NCBI RefSeq assembly: GCF_023703415.1
Contig: NZ_JAGMTU010000004.1
Span: 372,001-436,000 of the forward strand
DNA: 64,000 bases
Source of the DNA: Microbacterium sp. USTB-Y
GTDB lineage: Bacteria > Actinomycetota > Actinomycetes > Actinomycetales > Microbacteriaceae
Reading direction: 5' to 3'
The notes beneath the pieces were generated by a model. It made no database searches. It worked only from the letters and a program-made list of their open reading frames with translations, and was not told where the DNA came from. Positions within the stretch are counted from its first letter, which is position 1, and each line of letters opens with the position of its first letter. This document shows positions 25,874 through 34,796 of this stretch, in pieces. The position numbers and the translations under genes are program-made.

Positions 25874-27235
25874 ATGAGACGACGACAGGAACGATCCGCG
25901 CTGTGGGCGCGCCTGGGAGGGGCCGCAGCGGTCGTCGCCGCGACGCTCGCCCTGGCGGCTCCGGCGGCGGCGGCGCCCCCGTACGCGACGACGGCCACGA
26001 TCGATGACATCCGCTTCACGGAGTCGGCGGTCCCGGGAGGATCCTCGGTGGCGCTCGAGGCCGACTGGTCGCTGCCCGACGGCGCGCCGGGACCCGCCGG
26101 GTTCGTCATCGATCTCCCCCAGGGACTCCAGGGGCTCCAGGACGCGTTCCCGCTGCTCTCCCCGAACGGCGAGGCCGCCGGTCGCTGCACGGTGACGACG
26201 ACCCGCCTGCAGTGCGATGTCGATGCCGGCTATGCGGCGACGCACCCGCGCAACCTCCACGGCACCGTGCGGTTCTGGGTCGACATCCGCACGGAGGTCA
26301 CCTCGGACACGGTGATCGACTACGTCTTCGATCGGCTGACCGCGACCGTCACCGTCACCCCGCCCACCGGTCGGTGCGAGCAGGACTGCGCGTTCGAAGG
26401 ACGCCGGAACGGGAAATGGGGCGCCGAGGATCGCGCGAACGGTCTGATCCACTGGACGGTCGCCGTCGCCGCCCCGCGCGGCGGAATGGCGGGCGGCGAA
26501 CGGATCGTCGTCACCGATCGCCCGGCCGGGGACCAGGCCCTGACGCTCGACGGGACGACCGGGACGGTGATGCAGTCGCACATCCTGGTGCGCAATCCCG
26601 ACGGGTACGAATGGCCCGGCGATTGGCAGCCCAAGCCGGCCGCGGAGGTCGCCGTGTCGGCCGACGGATCGACGGTGTCGTTCGTCGCCCAGCGGGGCTA
26701 CTACTACGAGGTCAAGTTCACGACCCGCGTGACCGGGGCGCCGAGCGACAGCTACACCAACACAGCCACCGTCGCCATCGGCACCGAGCGCACGGACACC
26801 GTCGCCGCGACCGTCGTGCACCACGGCGGGAGCGGCACCGGGACGGGCGACGGAGTGCCGCCGACCCCGACCGCCACTCCGACGCCGACCCCGAAACCGA
26901 CCGTCACCCCGACGCCGACCCCGACCGCCACTCCGAAGCCGACGCCGACAGTCCTCCCGACGCCGGCCGTCACCCCGGCGCCGACCGTCACGCCTGCACC
27001 GACCCCCACGGTCACGCCCTCGCCGACGGTCAGCCCGGTGGCGACCCCGCCCGGGGCAACGCCCCCGGCGCCGCCGTCCGCGGGCGCACTCGCGAACACC
27101 GGAGGAGCGCTCGGCCTGGGCCCCCTGGGCGTCGCCGGCGCACTGCTGCTCGGCGGAGCGATCCTGCTGCGGGCCCGGCGGAGGCGTGGTCGTGACGGCG
27201 CTGAGACCGGCCCCTCCGAGCGCACGCTGAACTGA
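25874..27235 (+). CDS. LANTG-anchored surface protein with adhesin-like domains and Thr-Pro stalk
   Basis: A 453-residue exported wall protein. The signal peptide is residues 1-34, ending in APAAAA. Residues ~35-320 form two adhesin-like immunoglobulin-type regions ([36 protein letters not shown]) containing four cysteines. Residues ~325-395 are a Thr/Pro repeat stalk, and LANTG (406-410), a hydrophobic helix and an RARRRRGR tail form a sortase sorting signal in which LANTG replaces LPXTG. Start ATG 25874 is preceded by AAAGGAAG. It lies 125 nt after the glycosyltransferase gene and ends at a strong terminator, so co-expression with the glycan genes is likely. Confidence 0.86.
   Translation: MRRRQERSALWARLGGAAAVVAATLALAAPAAAAPPYATTATIDDIRFTESAVPGGSSVALEADWSLPDGAPGPAGFVIDLPQGLQGLQDAFPLLSPNGEAAGRCTVTTTRLQCDVDAGYAATHPRNLHGTVRFWVDIRTEVTSDTVIDYVFDRLTATVTVTPPTGRCEQDCAFEGRRNGKWGAEDRANGLIHWTVAVAAPRGGMAGGERIVVTDRPAGDQALTLDGTTGTVMQSHILVRNPDGYEWPGDWQPKPAAEVAVSADGSTVSFVAQRGYYYEVKFTTRVTGAPSDSYTNTATVAIGTERTDTVAATVVHHGGSGTGTGDGVPPTPTATPTPTPKPTVTPTPTPTATPKPTPTVLPTPAVTPAPTVTPAPTPTVTPSPTVSPVATPPGATPPAPPSAGALANTGGALGLGPLGVAGALLLGGAILLRARRRRGRDGAETGPSERTLN
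26861..27060 (+). repeat. Thr-Pro coding repeat (CCGACnCCG-type units)
   Basis: Imperfect tandem CCGACGCCGACC/CCGACCGCCACT units encode the Thr-Pro stalk. This kind of tract can expand or contract between strains. Confidence 0.7.
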
Positions 27236-27240
27236 GCACG

Positions 27241-27274
27241 GCACGGGGGTTCGGAGGACTCCGAACCCCCGTGC
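27241..27274. terminator. bidirectional terminator between the surface-protein gene and mfd
   Basis: Perfect 15-bp stem GCACGGGGGTTCGGA/TCCGAACCCCCGTGC with the 4-nt loop GGAC, placed between two convergent stops. No long T-tract. Confidence 0.85.
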
Positions 27275-27276
27275 TG

Positions 27277-30200
27277 CTAGCGCGCGGTGGCCGATGCGGC
27301 GGGCGTCTCCGACTCCGCGGGGGCCGGCTCCGGGAACAGAGCGGTGAGCAGCTGCCCCGTCCACTCGACCGGATCTGCCCGGTCCGCACCGGGCATCGGC
27401 ACGACGAGGGCCTCTCCCCCGCCGACCAGCTTGGCCTGCGGATAGAGACGCTGCAGGCGCACCTTCATCGAGTCCTCGAAACGGGCGGGCGCGACCCGGA
27501 GGTTCGACCCCATCGCCACCACGTCGGTGAGGCCGGCCCGCGCGGCACGACGCCGCAGCCGGGCGATCGCGACGAGACCCTCGACCTCGGCGGGCGGCGT
27601 GCCGTAGCGGTCGGTCAGCTCCTCGATCACGTGATCGATCGCGTCCTCGGCCGCGGTCGCGGTCGCCGCGCTCGACAGCTTCTGGTACGCCTCCAGGCGC
27701 AGCCGCTCGCTGTCGATGTAGGCGTCGGGGATCCGCGCGTCCACGGGAAGCTCGAGCCGCAGCTCGGCGCCGGTCTCGGTCTCCTCACCGCGGAACGTCG
27801 CCACCGCCTCGCCGATCATGCGCAGATAGAGGTCGAAGCCGACGCCCGCGATGTGCCCGGCCTGCTCCGCACCGAGGAGGTTGCCCGCCCCGCGCAGCTC
27901 CAGGTCCTTGAGCGCGACCTGCATGCCGGATCCGAGGTCGTTGTTCACCGCGATCGTCTGCAGCCGGTCGGCGGCGGTCTCGCTCAGCGGCTTCATGTCG
28001 TCGTACAGGAAGTACGCGTAGGCGCGCTCCCGCCCGCGGCCGACACGTCCGCGCAGCTGGTGCAGCTGGCTGAGGCCGTAGCGGTCGGCCCGGTCGATGA
28101 TGATCGTGTTGGCGTTCGAGATGTCGAGGCCCGTCTCGATGATCGTGGTCGAGACGAGCACGTCGAACTTGCGCTCCCAGAAGTCGTCGACCACCTGCTC
28201 CAGCTGGTGCTCGCCCATCTGACCGTGCGCGACGGCGATGCGCGCCTCGGGCACGAGCTCGGCGAGCTCGCTCGCGACCCGCTGGATCGACTGCACGCGG
28301 TTGTGCACGTAGAAGACCTGACCCTCGCGGAGGATCTCGCGACGGATCGCCGCGGAGACCTGCTTGTCGCTCTTCGGCCCCACGAAGGAGAGGATCGGGT
28401 GCCGGTCCTCGGGCGGCGTCTGCAGCGTGGACATCTCGCGGATTCCCGTCACCGCCATCTCGAGCGTGCGCGGGATCGGCGTCGCGCTCATGGCGAGGAT
28501 GTCGACGTTCGTCTTCATCTTCTTGAGTGCGTCCTTGTGCTCGACGCCGAACCGCTGCTCCTCGTCGATGATCATGAGGCCGAGATCCTTGAACATCACC
28601 TGATCGGTGAGGATCCGGTGGGTTCCGATCACCATGTCGACGGATCCCTCCAGCAGGCCGTCGAGCGTGAGGCGCGCCTCCTTGTCGGTCTGGAACCGCG
28701 ACAGCGGGCGCACCTTGACCGGGAAGCCCGCGAAGCGCTCCGAGAAGGTCTCGAGGTGCTGCTTGACGAGCAGCGTGGTCGGCACGAGCATCGCGACCTG
28801 CTTGCCGTCCTGGATCGCCTTGAACGCGGCCCGCACCGCGACCTCGGTCTTGCCGAATCCCACGTCGCCGCTCAGCAGCCGGTCCATCGGGATGGGCCGC
28901 TCCATGTCGGCCTTGATCTCGTCGATGGTCTGCAGCTGATCGGGTGTCTCGGCGAAGGGGAACGCCTCCTCGAGCTCGCGCTGCCATGGGGTGTCCTTCG
29001 CGAACGCGTAGCCCTTCGCGGCCATCCGCGCCGAGTACAGCTTCACGAGCTCAACGGCGATGTCGCGCACCGCCTTGCGCGCCTTGCCCTTCGCCGCGGC
29101 CCAGTCGCTCCCGCCCATCTTCGAGAGCGTCGGAGCCTCGCCGCCGACGTACTTCGAGAGCAGGTCGAGCTGGTCGGTCGGCACGTACAGCTTGTCGCCC
29201 GGATAGCCGCGCTTGGACGGCGCGTACTCCAGCACGAGATAGTCGCGCGTGGTCTTGACGGCGTTGCGGCCGCCCGAGGACACCTCGCGCTGCGTCATCT
29301 CGACGAAGCGCGCGATCCCGTGCGTCTGATGCACGACGAAGTCGCCGGCCTTGAGCTGCATCGGATCCACGACGTTCTTGCGCCGCGACGCGAGCTTCTT
29401 CACGACACGGGTGTCGCCGCCGATCGTGCGACCGTAGAACTCGTTCTCGGTGATGACCGCGATCCTGGCGCTCGCGATCTGGAATCCGGACTCGATGGAT
29501 CCGGTGACGAGCGTCGCCACGCCGGGCTCGGGGCTGTCCGGGAGGGTCTGCACGACCCGCGCGGCGATGCCGCGGTCGGCGAGCACGTCGCGCGCACGGT
29601 CGACCAGGCCCGCGCCCGACGACACCAGCACCACCCGCCATCCCTCCCCGACCCGGCCGGCGGTGAACTCGATCGCGCCGTCGACGTTGCCGTGGAACGA
29701 CGGGATGGGTGCGGCGCTCACGCCGTCGGCGCCCTGGTCGTGCGCTTCGTCGTCCGAGCCGGCGTCGAAGGCGCTCAGACGCCACCACACGCCGTCGCGG
29801 TCGTGCACGGCGGCGCGGAGGTCGCCGATCGAGAGGAAGTCGCCGGTCTGCAGGTCGATCGGCGCGGAGGCCCCCGCCGTCGCCGCGCTCCAGGCCGCGT
29901 CGAGGAACTCGCGGTTCGTCTCGCCGAGGCTGGCTGCGCGGGCGCCGGAGCGCTCCGGATCCACGAGCGCGACGGCCGCCTGCTCGGGCAGATAGTCCGC
30001 GAGCGGCACCACGGGCCCGGCGACCACGGGCAGGAGCGACTCCATGCCCTCGACCGGGATCCCCTCGGCCATCTTCTGCAGCATGCCCGCGATGCCCGGG
30101 AACGCGTCGACCAGGGCCGCCGCGCGCTCGCGCACCTCGGCCGTCAGCAGCAGCTCACGGCTCGCGGGCAGCGCCACCGTCGCGGGTGCGGCAGGAAGGG

Positions 30201-30861
30201 AACGCTGATCGGCCACCGAGAACAACCGGATCTGATCGACCTCGTCCCCGAAGAACTCCACCCGGGACGGGTGCTCCGCGGTCGGCGGGAAGACGTCGAG
30301 GATGCCGCCGCGCACCGCGAACTCGCCGCGACGGGACACCATGTCCACCCGCGAATAGGCGCGTTCGACGAGCGACGCGGCCACTCCGTCGAGGTCGTAG
30401 CCCCGTCCGCCCACCACGAGCTCTAGCGGTTCGACGTCTCCGAGTCCGGCTGCGACGGGCTGCAGCGCCGCACGCACCGAGGCGACGACGACGAGAGGGC
30501 GCTCCTGCGACCACACCCGCATCCGGCGCAGCACCTCCAGACGCCGCCCGACCGTGTCGGGGCTGGGGCTGAGCCGCTCGTGCGGGAGGGTCTCCCACGC
30601 GGGGAAGGACAGGATCTCGGCGCGCGGGAGGTACGAGCCCAGTGCCGCCGCCAGCGACTCGGCCCGGCGACCGGTCGGCGCGACCACGAGCAGCGCGGCG
30701 GGCTTCCCCGCCGCAGCACGGCGCTCGAGGAGCCCCGCGAGCATGGGGGCGTCCATGCCGGCGCTCGCCAGCAGGTCGGCGTCGGTCTGCGCCCAGCTCA
30801 GGGCGTCCCGGAAGCCGGACGCCTCCTCTTCCAGAGCGCGGATGATCCCCTGCACAGTCAC
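27277..30861 (-). CDS. mfd: transcription-repair coupling factor
   Basis: Releases RNA polymerase stalled at DNA damage and recruits UvrA; 1194 residues, normal for Mfd. It has the UvrB-like N-terminal modules (SRRGEFAVRGGILDVFPP), the CarD-like RNAP-interaction domain (GDFVVHQTHGIARFVE) and the RecG-type translocase with Walker A LLSGDVGFGKTEVAV, DEEQ box IIDEEQRFGVEHK and SATPIPRT. A C-terminal TRCF domain follows. The start is GTG 30861: TAGACT lies exactly 6 nt before it, so the transcript appears leaderless. Divergent from the small membrane-protein gene at 30948. Confidence 0.97.
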   Translation of the reverse strand: MTVQGIIRALEEEASGFRDALSWAQTDADLLASAGMDAPMLAGLLERRAAAGKPAALLVVAPTGRRAESLAAALGSYLPRAEILSFPAWETLPHERLSPSPDTVGRRLEVLRRMRVWSQERPLVVVASVRAALQPVAAGLGDVEPLELVVGGRGYDLDGVAASLVERAYSRVDMVSRRGEFAVRGGILDVFPPTAEHPSRVEFFGDEVDQIRLFSVADQRSLPAAPATVALPASRELLLTAEVRERAAALVDAFPGIAGMLQKMAEGIPVEGMESLLPVVAGPVVPLADYLPEQAAVALVDPERSGARAASLGETNREFLDAAWSAATAGASAPIDLQTGDFLSIGDLRAAVHDRDGVWWRLSAFDAGSDDEAHDQGADGVSAAPIPSFHGNVDGAIEFTAGRVGEGWRVVLVSSGAGLVDRARDVLADRGIAARVVQTLPDSPEPGVATLVTGSIESGFQIASARIAVITENEFYGRTIGGDTRVVKKLASRRKNVVDPMQLKAGDFVVHQTHGIARFVEMTQREVSSGGRNAVKTTRDYLVLEYAPSKRGYPGDKLYVPTDQLDLLSKYVGGEAPTLSKMGGSDWAAAKGKARKAVRDIAVELVKLYSARMAAKGYAFAKDTPWQRELEEAFPFAETPDQLQTIDEIKADMERPIPMDRLLSGDVGFGKTEVAVRAAFKAIQDGKQVAMLVPTTLLVKQHLETFSERFAGFPVKVRPLSRFQTDKEARLTLDGLLEGSVDMVIGTHRILTDQVMFKDLGLMIIDEEQRFGVEHKDALKKMKTNVDILAMSATPIPRTLEMAVTGIREMSTLQTPPEDRHPILSFVGPKSDKQVSAAIRREILREGQVFYVHNRVQSIQRVASELAELVPEARIAVAHGQMGEHQLEQVVDDFWERKFDVLVSTTIIETGLDISNANTIIIDRADRYGLSQLHQLRGRVGRGRERAYAYFLYDDMKPLSETAADRLQTIAVNNDLGSGMQVALKDLELRGAGNLLGAEQAGHIAGVGFDLYLRMIGEAVATFRGEETETGAELRLELPVDARIPDAYIDSERLRLEAYQKLSSAATATAAEDAIDHVIEELTDRYGTPPAEVEGLVAIARLRRRAARAGLTDVVAMGSNLRVAPARFEDSMKVRLQRLYPQAKLVGGGEALVVPMPGADRADPVEWTGQLLTALFPEPAPAESETPAASATAR

Positions 30862-30867
30862 CGGAAG

Positions 30868-30873
30868 AGTCTA
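30868..30873 (-). promoter_or_regulatory. -10 box of mfd, probably leaderless
   Basis: TAGACT on the minus strand, 6 nt (CTTCCG) before GTG 30861. Confidence 0.55.
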
Positions 30874-30935
30874 CGGGCCGCCGCCGACACGGCGCCCCGG
30901 CGCCGCGGCGCGGACCCCGCCGGGGGTGCCGAGCC

Positions 30936-30941
30936 TAGGAT
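30936..30941 (+). promoter_or_regulatory. -10 box of the gene at 30948, probably leaderless
   Basis: TAGGAT, then 6 nt (GAACGC), then GTG 30948. Confidence 0.55.
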
Positions 30942-30947
30942 GAACGC

Positions 30948-31532
30948 GTGACCGATCCGCAGCAGTCCCGCCCTGTTCCGCCGCCCGTCGCGCCGGGATA
31001 TCCGACGCCGCCGGTCGCTCCACCCGCGTATGCGCCGCAGCAGACCGGCGCGCCGGTCTACCAGGCTCCGCCCGGGGCCTTCGCGGGTCCCGCCGGCGGG
31101 TACGCCGGCGCGCCCTACGCCCCGCCGGCGCAGCCCGCGCGCGGCTCCGGCCTGGGCCGTGTGGCGCTGCTGCTCGCCCTCCTCGCCGCCGTCGTGCTCA
31201 CGATCGTCGGCGCCGTGCTCGCCTGGCAGATCGGCCAGGGCATCGGCTCGTCGACCGACCTCACGACTCTCGAGAACAGCGTGTCCGCGGAGGACCTGTC
31301 GATCTTCACGCCCGTGCGCGATCTGGTCTTGTGGGTCGAGATCACGTCGTGGGCAGCGACCGCGCTCGGGATCTGGGCGCTCGTGCAGGGCATCGTCGCG
31401 ATCGCGAAGCGCCGCGGACGCGGACCCGGTATCGCCGCGGTCATCATCGCCGCGCTCGGCCCGATCGTGTACGTCGTCGTCGGCTACATCGCGTTCGTCA
31501 TCGCGCTCGGCATCTCCGCGACCCAGCGCTGA
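30948..31532 (+). CDS. small membrane protein with Pro-rich N-terminus, unknown function
   Basis: A 194-residue protein I do not recognise as a named family. The first ~65 residues are Pro/Ala/Gln/Tyr-rich and disordered-looking (PPPVAPGYPTPPVAPPAYAP), probably cytoplasmic. Three or four hydrophobic helices follow (about 70-95, 125-145 and 155-190). The layout resembles the DUF4190-like proteins that are common in actinobacteria. The start is GTG 30948 with TAGGAT 6 nt upstream. It lies between divergent mfd and convergent pth without any operon partner. Confidence 0.72.
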   Translation: MTDPQQSRPVPPPVAPGYPTPPVAPPAYAPQQTGAPVYQAPPGAFAGPAGGYAGAPYAPPAQPARGSGLGRVALLLALLAAVVLTIVGAVLAWQIGQGIGSSTDLTTLENSVSAEDLSIFTPVRDLVLWVEITSWAATALGIWALVQGIVAIAKRRGRGPGIAAVIIAALGPIVYVVVGYIAFVIALGISATQR

Positions 31533-31579
31533 CGGCGTCGCCGCGCACCATCCCGACGCGAGGCTTCGCGGCATGCGGC

Positions 31580-32161
31580 TCAGCGCGGGGCGTGGTGCTT
31601 CTGCTGCGCGGCGAGCAGTCCCTCTTCGACCAGCTGCTCCACGGCGTCCGCCGCGTCGGCGACGAGGATCGGGAGATTCGGACGCTCGGCGGCGCCGAAC
31701 GGGGCGAGCACCCAGTCCGCGGGATCCTGCCGTCCCGGAGGCCGGCCGATCCCCACCCGCACGCGCGGGAAGTCGGGCGTGGTCAGCACCCGCGCGACAT
31801 CGCGGATGCCGTTGTGCCCGCCGTGCCCGCCGCCGACCTTGAGCTTGATCGTGTCGAAGGGGATGTCGAGCTCGTCGTGCACGAGCACGACCCGCTCGGG
31901 GTCCACCGAGTAGAACCGGGCGAGCGCGCCCACCGGGGCACCGGACACGTTCATGAAGCTGTTGGGCTTGGCGAGCACGAGCTTGTCGCCCCCCGGCCGC
32001 ACCCAGGTCTCGACGACCCTGGCGCCGGCCTTGTGCTCGCGGAAGGATTCGCCGCGGCGCGCCGCGAGCTCGTCGACGACCATCTGTCCCACGTTGTGCC
32101 GGGTCGCGGCGTACTTCGGACCCGGGTTGCCGAGCCCCACCACCAGCCACGTCTGCGCCAT
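31580..32161 (-). CDS. pth: peptidyl-tRNA hydrolase
   Basis: Frees tRNA from prematurely released peptidyl-tRNA; 193 residues. [19 protein letters not shown] contains the catalytic His of the TRHNVG box, [10 protein letters not shown] the conserved substrate-binding Asn region, and VHDELDIPF the Asp that positions the catalytic His. Start ATG 32161 has GGAGG about 8 nt upstream. It is preceded on the same strand by the L25/Ctc gene, a common bacterial pairing, with a terminator hairpin in the 78-nt gap. Confidence 0.96.
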   Translation of the reverse strand: MAQTWLVVGLGNPGPKYAATRHNVGQMVVDELAARRGESFREHKAGARVVETWVRPGGDKLVLAKPNSFMNVSGAPVGALARFYSVDPERVVLVHDELDIPFDTIKLKVGGGHGGHNGIRDVARVLTTPDFPRVRVGIGRPPGRQDPADWVLAPFGAAERPNLPILVADAADAVEQLVEEGLLAAQQKHHAPR

Positions 32162-32186
32162 GGATCCATCCTCCAGGAAGAGAGCA

Positions 32187-32218
32187 AGAAGGGGGCGCGA
32201 AGAATCGCGCCCCCTTCT
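32187..32218. terminator. terminator hairpin after the L25/Ctc gene
   Basis: Perfect 14-bp stem AGAAGGGGGCGCGA/TCGCGCCCCCTTCT with loop AGAA, between the L25/Ctc stop and the pth start. It should uncouple L25 output from pth. Confidence 0.8.
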
Positions 32219-32239
32219 CGGAGTTCTAGGACCGGACGG

Positions 32240-32851
32240 TCACTCCGCCGTCTCGGACTCGATGGCGTCGGCCTCGAGAGCGTCGCCCTCGGCCTCGGCG
32301 AGCGAGTCGGAGGTGTTCTGTGCGGACACCGCCACGATGAGCAGCTCCGGGTCGGCGACCAGCGTGACACCCTTCGGCAGGGTCACGTCGGCGGCAGTGA
32401 TGTGCGCGCCGTCCTCGAGGCCCTCGACGGAGACCTCGACGTGCTCGGGGATGTGGGTGGCTTCCGCCTCGACGGCGAGGTGCGTGTTCTCCAGCTGCAC
32501 GATCGTGCCGGCGAAGGCCTCGCCCACGACGACCACGGGGAGCTCGACGGAGACCTTCTCGCCCTTCTTCACGACGAGGAGGTCGATGTGCTCGATGACC
32601 TGGTGCACCGGGTCCTTCTGCACGTCCTTGACCAGGGCGAGCTGGCCCTTGCCCTCGATGTCGAGGTCGAGCAGCGCGTTGGCGCGGCGGATGAGCAGGG
32701 CGACCTGGTGGCCCGGCAGTGCGACGTGCACCGGCTCGGCGCCGTGGCCGTAGATGACGGCCGGGATCTGGCCCGCGGCGCGCAGGCGGCGGGCGAAGCC
32801 CTTGCCGAAGCTGGTGCGGAGCTCGGCGACAACCTTGTTGTCTTCGGTCAT
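32240..32851 (-). CDS. rplY: 50S ribosomal protein L25/general stress protein Ctc
   Basis: 5S-rRNA-binding ribosomal protein of the long TL5/Ctc form, 203 residues. The N-terminal L25 domain (VAELRTSFGKGFARRLRAAG, then IPAVIYGHGAEPVHVAL) is followed by the beta-rich C-terminal TL5 domain (KGEKVSVELPVVVVGEAF) and an acidic tail. Start ATG 32851 is chosen because GAGGAGAACATC precedes it; an upstream in-frame start at 32869 has no ribosome binding site. A minus-strand TAGCAT near 32996-33001 may be its -10, which would give a leader of about 140 nt. Confidence 0.95.
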   Translation of the reverse strand: MTEDNKVVAELRTSFGKGFARRLRAAGQIPAVIYGHGAEPVHVALPGHQVALLIRRANALLDLDIEGKGQLALVKDVQKDPVHQVIEHIDLLVVKKGEKVSVELPVVVVGEAFAGTIVQLENTHLAVEAEATHIPEHVEVSVEGLEDGAHITAADVTLPKGVTLVADPELLIVAVSAQNTSDSLAEAEGDALEADAIESETAE

Positions 32852-33028
32852 GATGTTCTCCTCGTTCACGCGCGGCGCAGATGCCGTGCGGTGGTCTGGG
32901 TGCGTCGTCTCGACACGACGGAAGGAGAGCCAGAGCTCACCGCGTCGATCACGGATGTGCGCGCACGCGCGCCATCCCTCGCCGAGGACCCCACCATGCT
33001 ACCCGAGATCCGCGCGCGCCACTGACGA

Positions 33029-33034
33029 TAGGCT
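33029..33034 (+). promoter_or_regulatory. -10 box of the 41-codon gene
   Basis: TAGGCT followed by 7 nt and then ATG 33042; near-leaderless geometry. Divergent from the L25/Ctc promoter region. Confidence 0.45.
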
Positions 33035-33041
33035 GTACGGC

Positions 33042-33167
33042 ATGACCGATGGTGTGTTCCTCTCCGAAGCGCTGGCCTGGCTGATCGGCCTCATGACCGT
33101 CGGCGCCGCCGTGCTCTGCTTCGGCGCACTGTTCTCGCTCGGCCGTTCCGGCTACCGCAAGGACTGA
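33042..33167 (+). CDS. 41-residue single-span membrane protein, unknown function
   Basis: A tiny protein: a short acidic lead (MTDGVFLSEA), one hydrophobic helix of about 22 residues (LAWLIGLMTVGAAVLCFGALF) and a basic tail (GRSGYRKD). That gives a clear N-out/C-in topology by the positive-inside rule. Support for it being real: a TAGGCT box 7 nt before the ATG, a terminator hairpin 12 nt after the stop, and its own space between divergent and convergent genes. Function unknown. Confidence 0.6.
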   Translation: MTDGVFLSEALAWLIGLMTVGAAVLCFGALFSLGRSGYRKD

Positions 33168-33179
33168 CGACCTCGACGG

Positions 33180-33215
33180 AAGAACCGCGCCGCCCCTCCG
33201 GACGACGCGGTTCTT
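33180..33215. terminator. terminator hairpin between the 41-codon gene and livF
   Basis: Arms AAGAACCGCG/CGCGGTTCTT (10 bp perfect, extendable with one mismatch) around a GC-rich loop, between convergent genes. Confidence 0.75.
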
Positions 33216-33247
33216 CTCGTGCATGGGGACCCGTGGCCCCGGCCGGC

Positions 33248-33961
33248 TCAGCCCACGCCGAGATAGGCCTCCTTGACGGCCGGATCGGCGAGCAGCTCCT
33301 TGCCCGTGCCGGTGCGGGTGATGGCGCCGGTCTCGAGCACGAAGGCGCGGTGCGCGCGGGCCAGCGCCTGGTTGGCGTTCTGCTCCACGAGCAGGACGGT
33401 CGTGCCCTGCGCGTTGATCTCCGTGATGATCTTGAAGATCTGCCGGATGAACTGCGGCGCGAGACCCATCGAGGGCTCGTCGAGCAGCAGCACGCGCGGC
33501 TGCGACATCAGCGCGCGCCCGATGGCGAGCATCTGCTGCTCGCCGCCCGACATCGTGCCGCCGAGCTGCTTCTTGCGCTCGTCGAGGCGCGGGAACAGCG
33601 AGAACACGCGCTCGTAGGACTCGGCGACCCCCGACTTGTTCTTCAAGCCGAAGGTGCCCATGTCGAGGTTCTCCAGCACCGTCATGCCCGGGAAGATCCC
33701 GCGGCCCTCCGGCGACTGGGAGATCCCCTTGACCACGCGCAGGTGCGCCTTCATCTTGGTGATGTCCTGCCCATCGAAGGTGATGGATCCGCTCGACGGC
33801 TGGAGCAGCCCCGAGATCGTGCGCATCGTCGTCGTCTTCCCGGCGCCGTTGGCGCCGATCAGCGAGACGATCTCCCCCTCCTCCACGGCGAAGGAGATGT
33901 CGTGGATCGCCTTGATCCGCCCGTAGTGGACGGAGACGTCCTTCAGTTCAAGCAACGTCAT
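33248..33961 (-). CDS. livF: branched-chain amino-acid ABC transporter ATPase LivF
   Basis: A 237-residue ABC ATPase. Walker A is GANGAGKTTTM, the signature is MSGGEQQMLAIGRAL, Walker B is VLLLDEPSMGLAP, and the switch is LLVEQNAN (Gln-Asn in place of the usual His, typical of LivF). It starts inside the livG 3' end (14-nt overlap) and is the last gene of the livK-H-M-G-F unit. Cytoplasmic, paired with LivG. Confidence 0.94.
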   Translation of the reverse strand: MTLLELKDVSVHYGRIKAIHDISFAVEEGEIVSLIGANGAGKTTTMRTISGLLQPSSGSITFDGQDITKMKAHLRVVKGISQSPEGRGIFPGMTVLENLDMGTFGLKNKSGVAESYERVFSLFPRLDERKKQLGGTMSGGEQQMLAIGRALMSQPRVLLLDEPSMGLAPQFIRQIFKIITEINAQGTTVLLVEQNANQALARAHRAFVLETGAITRTGTGKELLADPAVKEAYLGVG

Positions 33962-34796
33962 CTTCGGGCACTCCCAGGTAGGCGGCGATCACGCGCGGGT
34001 CATCGCGGATGACTCCGGGCAGGTCGTCGGCGATCTTCTTGCCGAACTCGAGCACGACGATGCGGTCGGTGACCCCCATCACGAGCTTCATGTCGTGCTC
34101 GATGAGCAGCACGGTGTAGCCCTCGTCCCGGATGGACCGGATGAGCGCCATCAGGTCCTCCTTCTCGGCGGGGTTGAAGCCGGCGGCGGGCTCGTCGAGG
34201 CAGAGCAGCTTCGGATCCGTCGCGAGCGCGCGCGCGATCTCCAGACGCCGCTGCGATCCGTAGGACAGGTCCCGCGAGCGCTTCTGCGCGTGCTGGGCGA
34301 TGCCGACGAAGTCGAGCAGCGCCATCGCCCGATCGACCGAGCTCTTCTCCTCCCGGACGTGCCGGGGAAGGCGCAGCAGCGCGCCCGGCACCGACGTGCG
34401 GTGGCGCGCGTCGAGCCCGACCACGACATTCTCCAGAGCCGTCATCTCGCCGAAGAGGCGGATGTTCTGGAACGTCCGGGCGAAGCCGAGCCGGGTGATC
34501 TGGTGCTGCTTGCGCCCCTTCACGGACTGCCCCTCGAGCAGCACGTCGCCGCTCGTCGGCTTGTAGACGCCCGTCATCGCGTTGAAGCAGGTCGTCTTGC
34601 CCGCGCCGTTCGGACCGATGAGGCCGAGGATCTCGCCACGCCGGATGTCGAACGAGACGTCGTCCAGGGCGGTGAGCCCACCGAACTTGATCGTCAGGTT
34701 CTTCACCTCGACGAGCTTCTCGCCGACGGCGACGTCGATCTCGCGCTCGGATTCGGCGCCCTCGACGAGCGGCGGGTCCTGGATCGGGTCGGTCAT
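33948..34796 (-). CDS. livG: branched-chain amino-acid ABC transporter ATPase LivG
   Basis: A 282-residue ABC ATPase with a ~30-residue acidic N-terminal extension. Walker A is [11 protein letters not shown], followed by the LivG-type long insert after [12 protein letters not shown]; the signature region is [15 protein letters not shown], Walker [14 protein letters not shown] and the switch [11 protein letters not shown]. Start ATG 34796 follows GGAAGGGGG and overlaps the livM stop by 4 nt; the long open frame upstream is shadow coding. Confidence 0.94.
   Translation of the reverse strand: MTDPIQDPPLVEGAESEREIDVAVGEKLVEVKNLTIKFGGLTALDDVSFDIRRGEILGLIGPNGAGKTTCFNAMTGVYKPTSGDVLLEGQSVKGRKQHQITRLGFARTFQNIRLFGEMTALENVVVGLDARHRTSVPGALLRLPRHVREEKSSVDRAMALLDFVGIAQHAQKRSRDLSYGSQRRLEIARALATDPKLLCLDEPAAGFNPAEKEDLMALIRSIRDEGYTVLLIEHDMKLVMGVTDRIVVLEFGKKIADDLPGVIRDDPRVIAAYLGVPEDDVA

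Noticed and set aside
26861..27060. Short tandem units that at first look like a repeat array
   Set aside because: They are in-frame Thr-Pro codons of the surface-protein stalk with no constant repeat/spacer pattern; not CRISPR.
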